A stretch of 64,000 nucleotides of DNA, from contig NZ_JAXMNY010000003.1 of the NCBI RefSeq assembly GCF_034670185.1, positions 248,001 to 312,000 on the forward strand, read 5' to 3'. Source of the stretch: Nisaea sp. GTDB taxonomy: Bacteria > Pseudomonadota > Alphaproteobacteria > Thalassobaculales > Thalassobaculaceae. Every line of letters begins with the position of its first letter. The stretch's first letter is position 1. Shown here one piece after another: positions 34,117-42,795 of this stretch. The position numbers and the translations under genes are program-made. The notes under the pieces are model-generated. The model did no database searches. It saw nothing but the letters and a program-made list of their open reading frames with translations, and was not told where the DNA came from.

Positions 34117-35088
34117 ATGAAGCTCAAGACAGCACTCTTCGCGGCTCTTGCGACAGCGTCAGTTGCTTTTGCCGGCGCGCCGGCCGTCCAGGCCGCGGAT
34201 CTGTCCTGCCGTACCGCCAAACTGATCGTTCCGTGGGGCGCGGGCGGTGGCACCGATGTCATCTTCCGCCAGTTCGTCGAAGCAGCGAACGAAGCCGGCG
34301 CCAAGCCGAAGCTGCAGGTTGTTAATATCGGTGGCCAGGGTGGCAACAAGGGCGCCAAGGAAGCCCGCAAGGCGAAGCCGGACGGCTGCACCCTGTTCGC
34401 CATTCACCAGAGCGCACTGACCAGCTTCTTCAACGGCCGGGTGGACTTCACCTGGGACGCGTTCGAGCCGGTTGTGCTGCTGACCCGGACTCCGGCCATC
34501 ATCGGCGCCAGCCCGGATGTGCCGTACAATAACATCAAGGAACTGGTCGAAGCCGCCAAGAAGGCACCGGGCTCGGTAACGGCCGGCGGAACGCTCGGTT
34601 CCACCAGCCACTTCATTTTCCTGCTGCTTGAAGATGCCGCAGGCGTGAAATTCAAGCACGTTTCCTATGACGGTACCCGTCAGCGGATGACCGCTCTTCT
34701 GGCCAAGAACATCGACATCGGTGAAATCAACCTTGCCTCGGCAAAGAAGTACATCCAGACGAACGAGCTGAAGGCGCTTGGTATCACCACGCCGGAGCGG
34801 AACTCGGAAATCCCGGATGTCATGACCCTGAAAGAACAGGGCTACAACCTGATCTATGGTACGGACCGCGGTGTTGTTCTGCCGAAGGGCGTCAGCCAGG
34901 ACGTAATCAATCACTACGCCGAAGTCTTCAAGAAAGCGGCTGCCGATCCGAAAGTGGTCGCAGCGATGACCGCCAAGGGCACGACCGTGAACTATCTCGG
35001 CCCGAAAGAGTATACAGCTTACTTTGAGAAGACCTTCGCGGACTGGAAGCGGATCGCGATTGAAGTTGGACTGTACAAGGGCGACTGA
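34117..35088 (+). CDS. tctC: Tripartite tricarboxylate transporter substrate-binding protein TctC
   Basis: Periplasmic solute receptor of 323 residues. The ATG at 34117 is preceded by AAGGGAG, and the signal peptide is ALFAALATASVAFAGAPAVQAA. Typical TctC features follow: LIVPWGAGGGTDVIFRQFVEAAN, VVNIGGQGGNKGA, FEPVVLLTRTPAIIGA and FKHVSYDGTRQRM. It binds a carboxylate and hands it to TctBA encoded just downstream. A hairpin between it and tctB may allow higher expression of the receptor. Confidence 0.9.
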   Translation: MKLKTALFAALATASVAFAGAPAVQAADLSCRTAKLIVPWGAGGGTDVIFRQFVEAANEAGAKPKLQVVNIGGQGGNKGAKEARKAKPDGCTLFAIHQSALTSFFNGRVDFTWDAFEPVVLLTRTPAIIGASPDVPYNNIKELVEAAKKAPGSVTAGGTLGSTSHFIFLLLEDAAGVKFKHVSYDGTRQRMTALLAKNIDIGEINLASAKKYIQTNELKALGITTPERNSEIPDVMTLKEQGYNLIYGTDRGVVLPKGVSQDVINHYAEVFKKAAADPKVVAAMTAKGTTVNYLGPKEYTAYFEKTFADWKRIAIEVGLYKGD

Positions 35089-35106
35089 TTAATCAGCCCT
35101 GCGCGC

Positions 35107-35133
35107 GGCGGCTCCCGTTCCCCGGGGGCCGCC
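35107..35133 (+). terminator. Intercistronic hairpin between tctC and tctB
   Basis: GGCGGC TCCC...GGGG GCCGCC forms a GC-rich stem of about 10 bp followed by GTTTGCGTTT. Placed after the receptor gene, it is best read as a partial terminator or mRNA-stabilising structure that raises tctC transcript over tctBA. Confidence 0.6.
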
Positions 35134-35170
35134 GTTTGCGTTTAACGACAAGGGATATGGAGGAACGCCG

Positions 35171-35656
35171 GTGGCGCGCTTGAATCGCGATACGTTGATT
35201 GCTTTGCTGCTTCTGGTCTTTTGCGGTGTCATGATTTCCGCGAGCCTGGAGATCGAAGAGACAAATTACGGGACAATGCAGTCGAGCGTCTGGCCTCAGG
35301 TCGTGCTCGGGGTGCTGACGGTCTTTTGTCTCGCAATGCTCGGGCAGAGTGTGCTCAAGCCGTCCGTTGTCAAAACGGAGAACGGCGCCGGGAGCGGTGG
35401 TCTTGGTCGGTACCGTAACGCGATTACCGTCTATGTCCTGTTTTTCCTCTTCCTCGTGACCTTGCCCTACCTCGGCATGCTGCTTGGCGGCATCGGTTTC
35501 GTTTTTCTCGCTCTGACGCTTCTGGGTGAGCCAGAGCTGAAACGTGTGCCGCTTCATCTGGCCGTTGCCATTGGAACGGTCGGGTTGATGTGGTCCATCT
35601 TTACCTTCGGTCTCGGCGTTCTGCTGCCGGACGGCGAACTCTTGCAGCTGAATTAG
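35171..35656 (+). CDS. tctB: Tripartite tricarboxylate transporter small membrane subunit TctB
   Basis: Membrane protein of 161 residues starting at GTG 35171, with GGAGGAA upstream. Four hydrophobic segments are visible: LIALLLLVFCGVMISASLE, SVWPQVVLGVLTVFCLAML, AITVYVLFFLFLVTLPYLGML with GGIGFVFLALTLLG, and VAIGTVGLMWSIFTFGLGVLL. This matches TctB, the small subunit that pairs with TctA. It is 10 bases upstream of tctA. Confidence 0.88.
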   Translation: MARLNRDTLIALLLLVFCGVMISASLEIEETNYGTMQSSVWPQVVLGVLTVFCLAMLGQSVLKPSVVKTENGAGSGGLGRYRNAITVYVLFFLFLVTLPYLGMLLGGIGFVFLALTLLGEPELKRVPLHLAVAIGTVGLMWSIFTFGLGVLLPDGELLQLN

Positions 35657-35666
35657 GACGAGCGCG

Positions 35667-37355
35667 ATGATCGAAACACTTATGTATGCTTTCGCCGACG
35701 TCTTCGCTCCCTGGAACCTGGCACTGATGACGATCGGCGTCACCGCGGGCCTGATTGCCGGCGCAATCCCGGGTTTCACCATTGCGATGGCTGTCGTTCT
35801 GACCCTGCCTTTCACCTTCGGACTCAGCCCGGTCGAAGGGCTGTCGACGATGATTGGTGTCTTTGTCGGCGGTCTGTCGGGTGGCCTGATGTCCGGCATG
35901 CTGACCGGTATTCCCGGCACGCCATCCTCCATTGCCACGACCTTCGACGGATTTCCGATGGCGCGGAACGGGAAACCTGGTCTCGCACTTGGCCTCGGCG
36001 TCTGGTCTTCGTTCTTCGGCGGGATCTTCAGCGCCATCCTGCTGGTGACTCTGGCGCCGCGTCTTGCCGTGATCGGCCTCGAGTTCGGCCCGTGGGACTA
36101 TTTTTCCCTCGTGCTCTTTGCCCTGACCATCACCGCGAGCCTCTCCGGCGAGAATCTGGTCAAGGGCATGATCGCCGGCGCACTGGGACTCTTCATCGCG
36201 ACGATCGGCGAGGACGAGGTGAATGGCGTGGCGCGTTTCAGCTTCGGCATTGATGATCTGGAATCCGGCTTCACCTTCCTGCCGGTCCTGATCGGCCTAT
36301 TCGCGTTCAGTCAGCTTTTGTCCGATCTGCAGGACAGAGTAAAGGCACGGCAGCCATTGATGGATGCATCGGGCGCCGATGCCCGGATCCGCATTGAGCA
36401 TATGAAGGCGATCAGGATGGTGTTCGCCCGCTGGACCAACCTGCTCCGGTCGTCCGTGATCGGTGTGTTTACGGGAGTGCTTCCCGCTGCTGGTGGCTCG
36501 ATCTCCAACATTCTGGCCTATGACCAGGCAAAGAAAGCGTCGAAGACCCCGGAGAAGTTCGGCACGGGTACTCCCGATGGTATTATCGCGCCGGAAAGCG
36601 CGAACAATGCGACGGCTGGCGGGGCGCTGATTACCATGATGGCGCTTGGCATTCCCGGCGACATCATTACCGCCGTGATGCTCGGAGCCCTGCTGATCCA
36701 CAATGTTCAGCCCAGCCCGACCTTCATCTCCGACAATCCCGATCTGGCATATGCGATCTTTGTCGCCTTCTTCCTGGCCCACTTCATCATGATCGGCATG
36801 CAGTCCGTGACGTTGCGGCTGTTTGTAATGGTGACGCGGATTCCGATGTATGTGCTGGCCTCGGTGATCCTGGCCTATTGCGCCATCGGGGTGTTTGCCC
36901 TGAACAACATCTCCTATGACATCTGGGTGCTGTTCTTCTTCGGGATCATCGGCTACGTGATGCGGCAGTTGGGTTTTCCGCTTGCACCGATCATTCTCGG
37001 GGTTGTTCTTGGGCATGTCGCGGAGCTGAACCTGTCACGCTCGTTGGCGATCGACAGCGATTTGATGCTTTTCATCACCCGGCCGTGGTCGCTGTTTTTC
37101 CTGCTTGTGTCGGTCTTCTCCATCGGCTTCCCCTGGTACCAGAAAGCGCGGGAAACCAAGGCCTGGACCCTTGCCTATATTCCGGTCCTGCTAGCGGCGA
37201 TCTCGGTTCCGCTCTTCATGATGGAAGGCTTCGTCCGGCCGATTATCGGAGTAGCGTTGCTAGCGCTTTCCGCCTATCTTCTGTGGCGAAGTGCAGCGTC
37301 CGGATGGAAAGTGGCTCCCGCGGGTGATCACGAAGTCCATCTAGAAGAGACCTGA
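35667..37355 (+). CDS. tctA: Tripartite tricarboxylate transporter large permease TctA
   Basis: Permease of 562 residues with about 12 predicted transmembrane segments, the channel subunit of a secondary, sodium- or proton-driven uptake system. Family motifs include AGLIAGAIPGF-type sequence near the N-terminus, GLMSGMLTGIPGTPSSIATTFDG, TGVLPAAGGSISNILAYDQAK, PEKFGTGTPDGIIAPESANNA and LGIPGD. The substrate is probably a small carboxylate; the D-glutamate-type genes directly downstream suggest an acidic amino acid or its derivative. Confidence 0.93.
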   Translation: MIETLMYAFADVFAPWNLALMTIGVTAGLIAGAIPGFTIAMAVVLTLPFTFGLSPVEGLSTMIGVFVGGLSGGLMSGMLTGIPGTPSSIATTFDGFPMARNGKPGLALGLGVWSSFFGGIFSAILLVTLAPRLAVIGLEFGPWDYFSLVLFALTITASLSGENLVKGMIAGALGLFIATIGEDEVNGVARFSFGIDDLESGFTFLPVLIGLFAFSQLLSDLQDRVKARQPLMDASGADARIRIEHMKAIRMVFARWTNLLRSSVIGVFTGVLPAAGGSISNILAYDQAKKASKTPEKFGTGTPDGIIAPESANNATAGGALITMMALGIPGDIITAVMLGALLIHNVQPSPTFISDNPDLAYAIFVAFFLAHFIMIGMQSVTLRLFVMVTRIPMYVLASVILAYCAIGVFALNNISYDIWVLFFFGIIGYVMRQLGFPLAPIILGVVLGHVAELNLSRSLAIDSDLMLFITRPWSLFFLLVSVFSIGFPWYQKARETKAWTLAYIPVLLAAISVPLFMMEGFVRPIIGVALLALSAYLLWRSAASGWKVAPAGDHEVHLEET

Positions 37356-37363
37356 CCAAGGCT

Positions 37364-37386
37364 GCCGGCTCCGCAAGGGAGCCGGC
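37364..37386 (+). terminator. Hairpin after tctA
   Basis: A perfect 9-bp stem GCCGGCTCC / GGAGCCGGC with a 5-base loop, 9 bases after the tctA stop and before the DgcN-like gene. The U tract is lacking, so it may be attenuating rather than fully terminating. Confidence 0.55.
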
Positions 37387-37479
37387 CAAAGGTCGATATA
37401 ACTCTCCTGGGCGCGGGCACGGATGAATTCGTGCCCCGCCCGGGGCAATGCGCAACCACATTTTTGCCAAGGTGACGTC

Positions 37480-38481
37480 GTGGAAATCCGCAATCCTTAT
37501 CTTATGTTCTTGGGCGATGCGCCCGATCAGCTCGCAGCTAAGACCGCCAATGGCGTCAAGGTTTGGCGCGAGGACTGGTGCGTCGGTCAGTTCCGCCTGC
37601 CGGGTTGTAAGGCCGATCTGAAGCTTCCCGACATGACCATCGAGGAAGCCGCCGAAGCAGGCGTGAAGACCGTGATCCTCGGCGTTGCCAACCGTGGTGG
37701 CTTCATGCCGGACAGCTGGCTTGTCGAACTGGAAAAGGCACTCGATCTCGGCATGGAGATCGCCAGCGGCCTGCACACCCGCATCAGCACAATCCCGTCT
37801 CTGGCGGCAAAGGCGAAGGAAAAGGGCCTCGGCCTTTATGACGTGCGCCACCCGACCGGCAACTTCTCGGTCGCGAATGGCAAGAAGCGCACCGGCAAGC
37901 GGCTGCTTCCGGTCGGCACGGACTGTTCCGTCGGCAAGATGTTCACTGCTCTCGCCATCGAACGTGAGCTGCACAATCGCGATGTGAAGGCGACCTTCCG
38001 GGCGACCGGCCAGACCGGCATCTTCATCGCCGGCTCCGGTGTCTCCGTCGATGCGGTCGTTGCAGACTTCATCTCCGGAGCGGTTGAAGAGCTGGCGCCG
38101 GCCAACGATGCGGATCACTGGGATCTGGTCGAAGGCCAGGGCTCGCTGTTCCACGCCTCCTATGCGGGGGTCACCATGGGCCTGATCCATGGCGCCCAGC
38201 CGGACGCGCTGGTGCTCTGCCACGAAGCCAATCGCCCGCATATGCGCGGCCTGCCGGAATACAAGGTTCCGAGCCTGACCGAGTGCATTCCGTACTATCT
38301 GCAGGCTGCCCGCCTGACGAACCCGGATGCGCAGTTCGTCGGCGTCTGCGTGAACACCTCCAGCCTGGATGACAAGGCTGCGGAGGAGTTCCTGAAGAAG
38401 GCGAGCGACGAGACCGGCCTGCCAGCTGTGGATCCGATCCGCAACGGTGTCGGTGCCATCGTCGACAACATGTCGCTCTAG
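37480..38481 (+). CDS. dgcN: DUF1611 protein, DgcN-like N-acyltransferase
   Basis: Protein of 333 residues from GTG 37480, which has AAGGTG upstream; the longer ATG frame has no ribosome site. It is a DUF1611 protein: a Rossmann-like N-terminal domain (AEAGVKTVILGVANRGG, DVRHP) and a P-loop domain with VGTDCSVGKMFTALAIE (Walker A, about 146-153), IFIAGSGVSVDAVVADFISGAVE and EGQGSLFHASYAGV. In marine bacteria a DgcN/DgcA pair converts D-glutamate to N-acetyl-D-glutamate and then to the L form. The dipeptide-epimerase-like gene directly downstream reproduces that pair, so I use the symbol by synteny. Confidence 0.78.
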   Translation: MEIRNPYLMFLGDAPDQLAAKTANGVKVWREDWCVGQFRLPGCKADLKLPDMTIEEAAEAGVKTVILGVANRGGFMPDSWLVELEKALDLGMEIASGLHTRISTIPSLAAKAKEKGLGLYDVRHPTGNFSVANGKKRTGKRLLPVGTDCSVGKMFTALAIERELHNRDVKATFRATGQTGIFIAGSGVSVDAVVADFISGAVEELAPANDADHWDLVEGQGSLFHASYAGVTMGLIHGAQPDALVLCHEANRPHMRGLPEYKVPSLTECIPYYLQAARLTNPDAQFVGVCVNTSSLDDKAAEEFLKKASDETGLPAVDPIRNGVGAIVDNMSL

Positions 38482-38509
38482 GCTAACCCGAACGCAAGAG
38501 GAGCAGCCG

Positions 38510-39496
38510 ATGTACAGGTCGGTTACCGTCCGTCGTGAAAGCTGGCCGCTGCAGGGCGTCTTCCGGATCTCCCGCGGCGCGCGGACAGAGTCGGAAGTCA
38601 TTGTGGTGGAAATTGCCGGCGACGATGTCGCCGGCATGGGCGAATGCTTTCCCTACAAGCGCTATGGCGAAACGCTGGACAGCGTCGCGGACCAGATCGA
38701 GTCCGTGGCGGGTGAACTCGCCAACGGCATGGACCGTGCCGGCCTGGCGGCTGCTCTTGCGCCGGGGGCCGCGCGCAATGCCATCGACTGCGCCCTCTGG
38801 GATCTTGAGGCGAAACAAACTGGCAAACGGGTCTGGGAGCTTGCAGGCCTGCCCGAACCGAAACCGGTCACGACCGTCTTCACGCTGGGCGTGGACGAGC
38901 CGGAGGTGATGGGCGCGAAAGCGGCCGAGAATGCGGCTCGTCCGGTTTTGAAGCTGAAGATGACCGGTGACGAGAAGGATCTGGAGCGGGTTGCCCTGAT
39001 CCACAAGAACGCCCCGAGCGCAAAGCTCGTGGTCGATGCGAATGAAGGCTGGACCGTGGCGCAGTATCAGGAATACGCGCCGAAGTTTGCCAAGCTCGGC
39101 GTTACCATGATCGAGCAACCGCTTCCCGCTGGAGACGATGAAGGCCTCAAGGGGCTGGACCGTGTCGTGCCGGTTTGTGCCGACGAGAGTTGCCACGACA
39201 GCAAAACCCTCGATGCACTTGTCGGAAAATACGACATGATCAACATCAAGCTGGACAAGACCGGCGGCCTGACCGAGGCACTTTTGCTGCGTGACAAGGC
39301 CCTGGGGATGGGTTTTGAAGTGATGGTCGGCTGCATGGTCGGCACGTCTCTCGCGATGGCGCCAGGGGTGCTTGTGGCGCAGGGATGCTCCGTGGTCGAT
39401 CTCGACGGACCTTTGCTGCTGGCCAAGGATCGGGAGCCGGGACTGACCTATCAGGGCAGTATCATCCAGCCCCCCGAATTCGGAACCTGGGGCTAG
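38510..39496 (+). CDS. dgcA: Dipeptide epimerase-like racemase (DgcA-like, enolase superfamily)
   Basis: Enolase-superfamily enzyme of 328 residues. The catalytic set is present: KLK at 148-150, metal ligands Asp 176 (VVDANEGW), Glu 202 (MIEQPL) and Asp 225 (CADES), and the second-base Lys in INIKLDKTGG (about 247). This matches the muconate-lactonising subgroup that contains Ala-D/L-Glu epimerases. The start at ATG 38510 has AAGAGGAG. Directly after the DUF1611 gene, it fits DgcA, which racemises N-acetyl-D-glutamate. A muropeptide L-Ala-D-Glu epimerase role is the main alternative. Confidence 0.8.
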   Translation: MYRSVTVRRESWPLQGVFRISRGARTESEVIVVEIAGDDVAGMGECFPYKRYGETLDSVADQIESVAGELANGMDRAGLAAALAPGAARNAIDCALWDLEAKQTGKRVWELAGLPEPKPVTTVFTLGVDEPEVMGAKAAENAARPVLKLKMTGDEKDLERVALIHKNAPSAKLVVDANEGWTVAQYQEYAPKFAKLGVTMIEQPLPAGDDEGLKGLDRVVPVCADESCHDSKTLDALVGKYDMINIKLDKTGGLTEALLLRDKALGMGFEVMVGCMVGTSLAMAPGVLVAQGCSVVDLDGPLLLAKDREPGLTYQGSIIQPPEFGTWG

Positions 39497-39503
39497 CCCG
39501 CCC

Positions 39504-40349
39504 ATGAGCGATCTGCCGGACGTTACCTCGCACTATAGTTCTGACGGGCTGGCGGACCGGCTGATCGCAATTCTTGAAGCATCCGGCCTCAGCCGGGACA
39601 GCATCACCGAAGCGGATCTTCATTCCGTCGATCAGATGCATCTTCGCGGCCGGATGGCGGCGATGGAGTTTCTGGACAGTCTCGGTATCAAGCCCGGTGA
39701 CAAGGTGCTGGACCTCGGCTGCGGCCTGGGTGGACCGGCGCGTATGGCCGCGACCCGTTACGGCGCGGATGTCACTGGCATTGATCTGACTGAGGCTTTC
39801 TGTGATGGCGCACGGCAGCTGAATGCCCTGGTCGGGCTCGAGCGTATCCGGATCGAGCAGGGCGACGCGCTCGCCATGCCGTTTGCGGATAACAGCTTCG
39901 ACGTCGTCTACACACTGCATGTGGCGATGAACATCGCCGACAAGGCGGAGCTTTACCGCGAGATCGCCCGTGTCCTGAAGCCGGGCGGCCGGTTCGGCCT
40001 CTATGACGTGGTCGCCGGATCGGGAGAGCCGATCCATATGCCCGTCCCTTGGGCGACCTTGCCGGAACACAGTCATTTGGTTTCTGCGGAAGAAATCGAA
40101 ACGTTGGTGAATGCCGCCGGGCTCACAACCGAGCGGTCGGAAGATCAGTCTGCCCTCGTCGAGTCCTATCTCGACGAACAGCGTGCCGCGCGTCAGCTGC
40201 GCGCGGAAAAGGGAGAGCCGGAACCGCCGACGGGCGCGCCGGTCATCATGGGCGAGTCCTTCGTCCGGAAGCAGAAACACATCTATCGCAATTTGAAGGA
40301 GGGCCGGATTGCCGTCCGGCTTGCTATCTTCAAACTGAAAGAAGACTGA
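39504..40349 (+). CDS. SAM-dependent class I methyltransferase
   Basis: Methyltransferase of 281 residues. SAM motif I is KVLDLGCGLGGPARMAA, the acidic strand 2 is TGIDLTEAFCDGARQLN, and the later motifs are GDALAMPFADNSFDVVYTLHV and ARVLKPGGRFGLYDVV. The layout resembles UbiE and glycine/sarcosine N-methyltransferase-type enzymes (MQLRGRMAA-like entry before motif I). It follows the epimerase gene by only 7 bases, so it may be in the same transcript. Acceptor unknown. Confidence 0.85.
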   Translation: MSDLPDVTSHYSSDGLADRLIAILEASGLSRDSITEADLHSVDQMHLRGRMAAMEFLDSLGIKPGDKVLDLGCGLGGPARMAATRYGADVTGIDLTEAFCDGARQLNALVGLERIRIEQGDALAMPFADNSFDVVYTLHVAMNIADKAELYREIARVLKPGGRFGLYDVVAGSGEPIHMPVPWATLPEHSHLVSAEEIETLVNAAGLTTERSEDQSALVESYLDEQRAARQLRAEKGEPEPPTGAPVIMGESFVRKQKHIYRNLKEGRIAVRLAIFKLKED

Positions 40350-40393
40350 AAACCAGATTGTGGCCGCAGCCAAGAGCCGCAACGGGAGGAAAT

Positions 40394-41557
40394 ATGAGCA
40401 CGGACAGCGATGTTATCGCCGAGATCAGGCGTGCCGTTCAGGCACTTTGCGCGGATTTTCCCGGCGAATACTGGCGGGAAAAGGACCGGGAGCGGGCCTA
40501 TCCGACGGAATTCGTCCAGGCGCTGACTGAATCAGGCTATCTCGCCGTTCTGATCCCGGAAGAATATGGCGGCAGCGGCCTGTCCATCAGCGCCGCCGCG
40601 GCGATCCTCGAGGAAATCCACAAATCCGGCTGCAATGGCGGCGCCTGCCATGCCCAGATGTATATCATGGGCAGTCTGCTCCGGCACGGCAGCGAGGAAC
40701 AGAAGCGAAAGTATCTGCCGAAGATCGCCAGCGGTGAGTTGCGCCTGCAGGCCTTCGGTGTGACGGAGCCGACCAGCGGCACCGATACGCTCTCCCTCTC
40801 CACCACGGCGGTGAAGAAAGGCAATGACAAGTATGTCGTGAACGGCCAGAAGGTCTGGACCTCTCGCGCCGAGCACTCCGATCTCATGTTGCTGCTCGCC
40901 CGGACCACACCGAAGGAAGAGGTGAAGAAGCGCACGGATGGTCTGTCCGTCTTCATCGTCGATATGCGCGAGGCGAAAGGCAACGGGCTGGAAATCCGGC
41001 CGATACGCGCGATGGTCAACCATGCGACCACCGAGGTCTTCTTTGACAATCTGGAGATCCCGGCAGACAGCCTGATCGGCGAAGAGGGCAAGGGCTTCCG
41101 CTATATCCTCGACGGCATGAACGCGGAACGGATCCTGATCTCGCACGAGAGCATCGGTGATGCTCGCTGGTTCATCGAGAAGGCGACCAACTACGCCAAC
41201 GACCGGAAAGTGTTCGGCCGTCCGATTGGACAGAACCAGGGCGTTCAGTTCCCCATCGCAAAAGCCTTTGCCGCGACCGAGGCCGCGGCTCTGATGGCGG
41301 AGAAGGCGGCCAAGATGTTCGAGGCTGGAGAGCCCTGCGGCGCCGAGTCCAACATGGCGAAGCTGCTGACGGCGGAAGCGGCTTGGGATGCGGCGGATAC
41401 CTGCATGCAGACCCATGGCGGTTTCGGTTTCGCGGAGGAATATGACGTGGAGCGCAAGTTCCGCGAGGCCCGGCTGTACCGAACGGCGCCGATCTCCACC
41501 AACATGATCCTCTCCTTCATCGCCGAGCATGTGCTTGGCCTGCCGCGCTCTTACTGA
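40394..41557 (+). CDS. Acyl-CoA dehydrogenase family protein
   Basis: Flavin enzyme of 387 residues from ATG 40394 (GGGAGGAA upstream). An N-terminal helical domain ends with LIPEEYGGSGLS. The middle domain carries AFGVTEPTSGTDTLSLSTTAVK and KVWTSRAEHSDLMLLLAR, and the C-terminal domain has GMNAERILISHESIGDARWF, RKVFGRPIGQNQGVQFPIA and QTHGGFGFAEEYDVERKFREARL. All are standard for the family. It is followed 15 bases later by a class III CoA-transferase, so the pair probably activates and desaturates a short organic acid. The acyl chain is not known. Confidence 0.92.
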   Translation: MSTDSDVIAEIRRAVQALCADFPGEYWREKDRERAYPTEFVQALTESGYLAVLIPEEYGGSGLSISAAAAILEEIHKSGCNGGACHAQMYIMGSLLRHGSEEQKRKYLPKIASGELRLQAFGVTEPTSGTDTLSLSTTAVKKGNDKYVVNGQKVWTSRAEHSDLMLLLARTTPKEEVKKRTDGLSVFIVDMREAKGNGLEIRPIRAMVNHATTEVFFDNLEIPADSLIGEEGKGFRYILDGMNAERILISHESIGDARWFIEKATNYANDRKVFGRPIGQNQGVQFPIAKAFAATEAAALMAEKAAKMFEAGEPCGAESNMAKLLTAEAAWDAADTCMQTHGGFGFAEEYDVERKFREARLYRTAPISTNMILSFIAEHVLGLPRSY

Positions 41558-41572
41558 GCGGCGGAGGAGATC

Positions 41573-42697
41573 ATGACAAAACCGCTCGACGGTATGCTGG
41601 TGCTTTCCATCGATCAGGCGGTGGCGGCACCCTATTGCGCCTCCCGGTTGGCCGATGCCGGTGCTCGCGTGATCAAGATCGAACGTGCCGAAGGCGACTT
41701 CGCGCGCGGTTATGACCATGAAATAAAGGGGCAGAGCGCCTTCTTCATGTGGCTCAACCGGGGCAAGGAAAGCCTGGTCGCCGATCTGAAGAACCCGGAC
41801 GACCTGGCTTTGCTGCACAGGATCATGGGGAAAGCCGACGTCTTCCTGCAGAACCTGGCGCCGGGCGCGACGGATCGGCTTGGGCTTGGCTCGGACGACC
41901 TCCGCAAACGCTACCCGCGCCTGACCACGGTCGATATCAGCGGTTATGGGGATGAGGGTCCTTATGCGGAGATGAAGGCCTATGACTTTCTGGTCCAGGC
42001 GGAGAGTGGGCTGATATCGGTCACCGGCTCGAAAGAGGAAATGGGGCGGGTCGGTGTCTCGATCTGCGATATCGCCTGCGGCATGTTTGCCCGCACGGCC
42101 GTGCTGGAGGCGCTGCTGCTGCGTGCGCGGACCGGCGAGGGCAGCCAGATCAAGCTGTCCCTGTTCGGCGGTATGACTGAATGGATGTCGCCCTGGCTGC
42201 TGCATCAGGCCTATGGCGTGCTGAAGGAACAGCGCATTGGCCTCAGTCATCCGGCCATCGCACCGTACGGAGCCTATGTCTGCGCCGGTGGGGATATGAT
42301 CCTGATCGCCGTGCAGAACGACAGGGAATGGCGCCGCTTTTGTGCCTCTGTGCTCGGGAGTGAAGAGATCGCGGATGATGAGCGGTTCCGCACGAATACC
42401 GACCGGGTAGCCAATCGCGGGGCGATGAACGATGCAATCAACGGAGTCTTCGGCCCGCTGAGCCGGGATCGGGTAAAGGAAAAACTCAAGGCGGCGGGGA
42501 TTGCCTTCGGTGCCATCAACAGCGTCGCTGATGTGCTGGAGCATCCTGCCTTGCGGCGGGTGCCGGTCGAGACACCCGTCGGCACTATCGAAACGGTGGC
42601 GCCGCCTGCGCAGTTCGTTGGTGCGGATACGTCCTTCGGGCCAGTGCCGTCACTCGGTCAGCATAGCGATGTGATCCGGGCTGAATTCGCCACCTGA
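41573..42697 (+). CDS. Class III (CaiB/BaiF) CoA-transferase
   Basis: CoA-transferase of 374 residues. Family features include MLVLSIDQAVAAPYCASRLADAGARVIKIE at the start, NRGKESLVADLKN, YDFLVQAESGLISVTG (region of the catalytic Asp), and RVGVSICDIACGMFA. The ATG has a strong GGAGGAG. Directly downstream of the acyl-CoA dehydrogenase gene, it likely supplies that enzyme's CoA-ester substrate. The gene ends before a strong terminator that closes the plus-strand run. Confidence 0.92.
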   Translation: MTKPLDGMLVLSIDQAVAAPYCASRLADAGARVIKIERAEGDFARGYDHEIKGQSAFFMWLNRGKESLVADLKNPDDLALLHRIMGKADVFLQNLAPGATDRLGLGSDDLRKRYPRLTTVDISGYGDEGPYAEMKAYDFLVQAESGLISVTGSKEEMGRVGVSICDIACGMFARTAVLEALLLRARTGEGSQIKLSLFGGMTEWMSPWLLHQAYGVLKEQRIGLSHPAIAPYGAYVCAGGDMILIAVQNDREWRRFCASVLGSEEIADDERFRTNTDRVANRGAMNDAINGVFGPLSRDRVKEKLKAAGIAFGAINSVADVLEHPALRRVPVETPVGTIETVAPPAQFVGADTSFGPVPSLGQHSDVIRAEFAT

Positions 42698-42740
42698 AGG
42701 CAGAATTCTTGGGCTGAAAGCGCTGTGAGTTGACGTCGAT

Positions 42741-42775
42741 AAAAAAAACGCCCGGCTTGTGCCGGGCGTTTTCTT
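42741..42775. terminator. Bidirectional rho-independent terminator
   Basis: A run of eight A's, then CGCCCGGC-TTGT-GCCGGGCG and TTTTCTTGTTT: a perfect 8-bp stem with T tracts on both strands. It separates the converging CoA-transferase (plus) and DctM (minus) genes. Confidence 0.92.
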
Positions 42776-42795
42776 GTTTCGATGTATGCCTGGCT

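Noticed and set aside
37243..38637. Long minus-strand frame (464 residues) opposite the DUF1611 gene
   Set aside because: Same reasoning: it mirrors a well-supported gene and contains no recognisable domain.
40532..42544. Very long minus-strand frame (670 residues) opposite the acyl-CoA dehydrogenase and CoA-transferase
   Set aside because: Both sense genes are unmistakable and this frame is rich in Arg, His and Gln without any motif, as expected for an antisense shadow in high-GC DNA.
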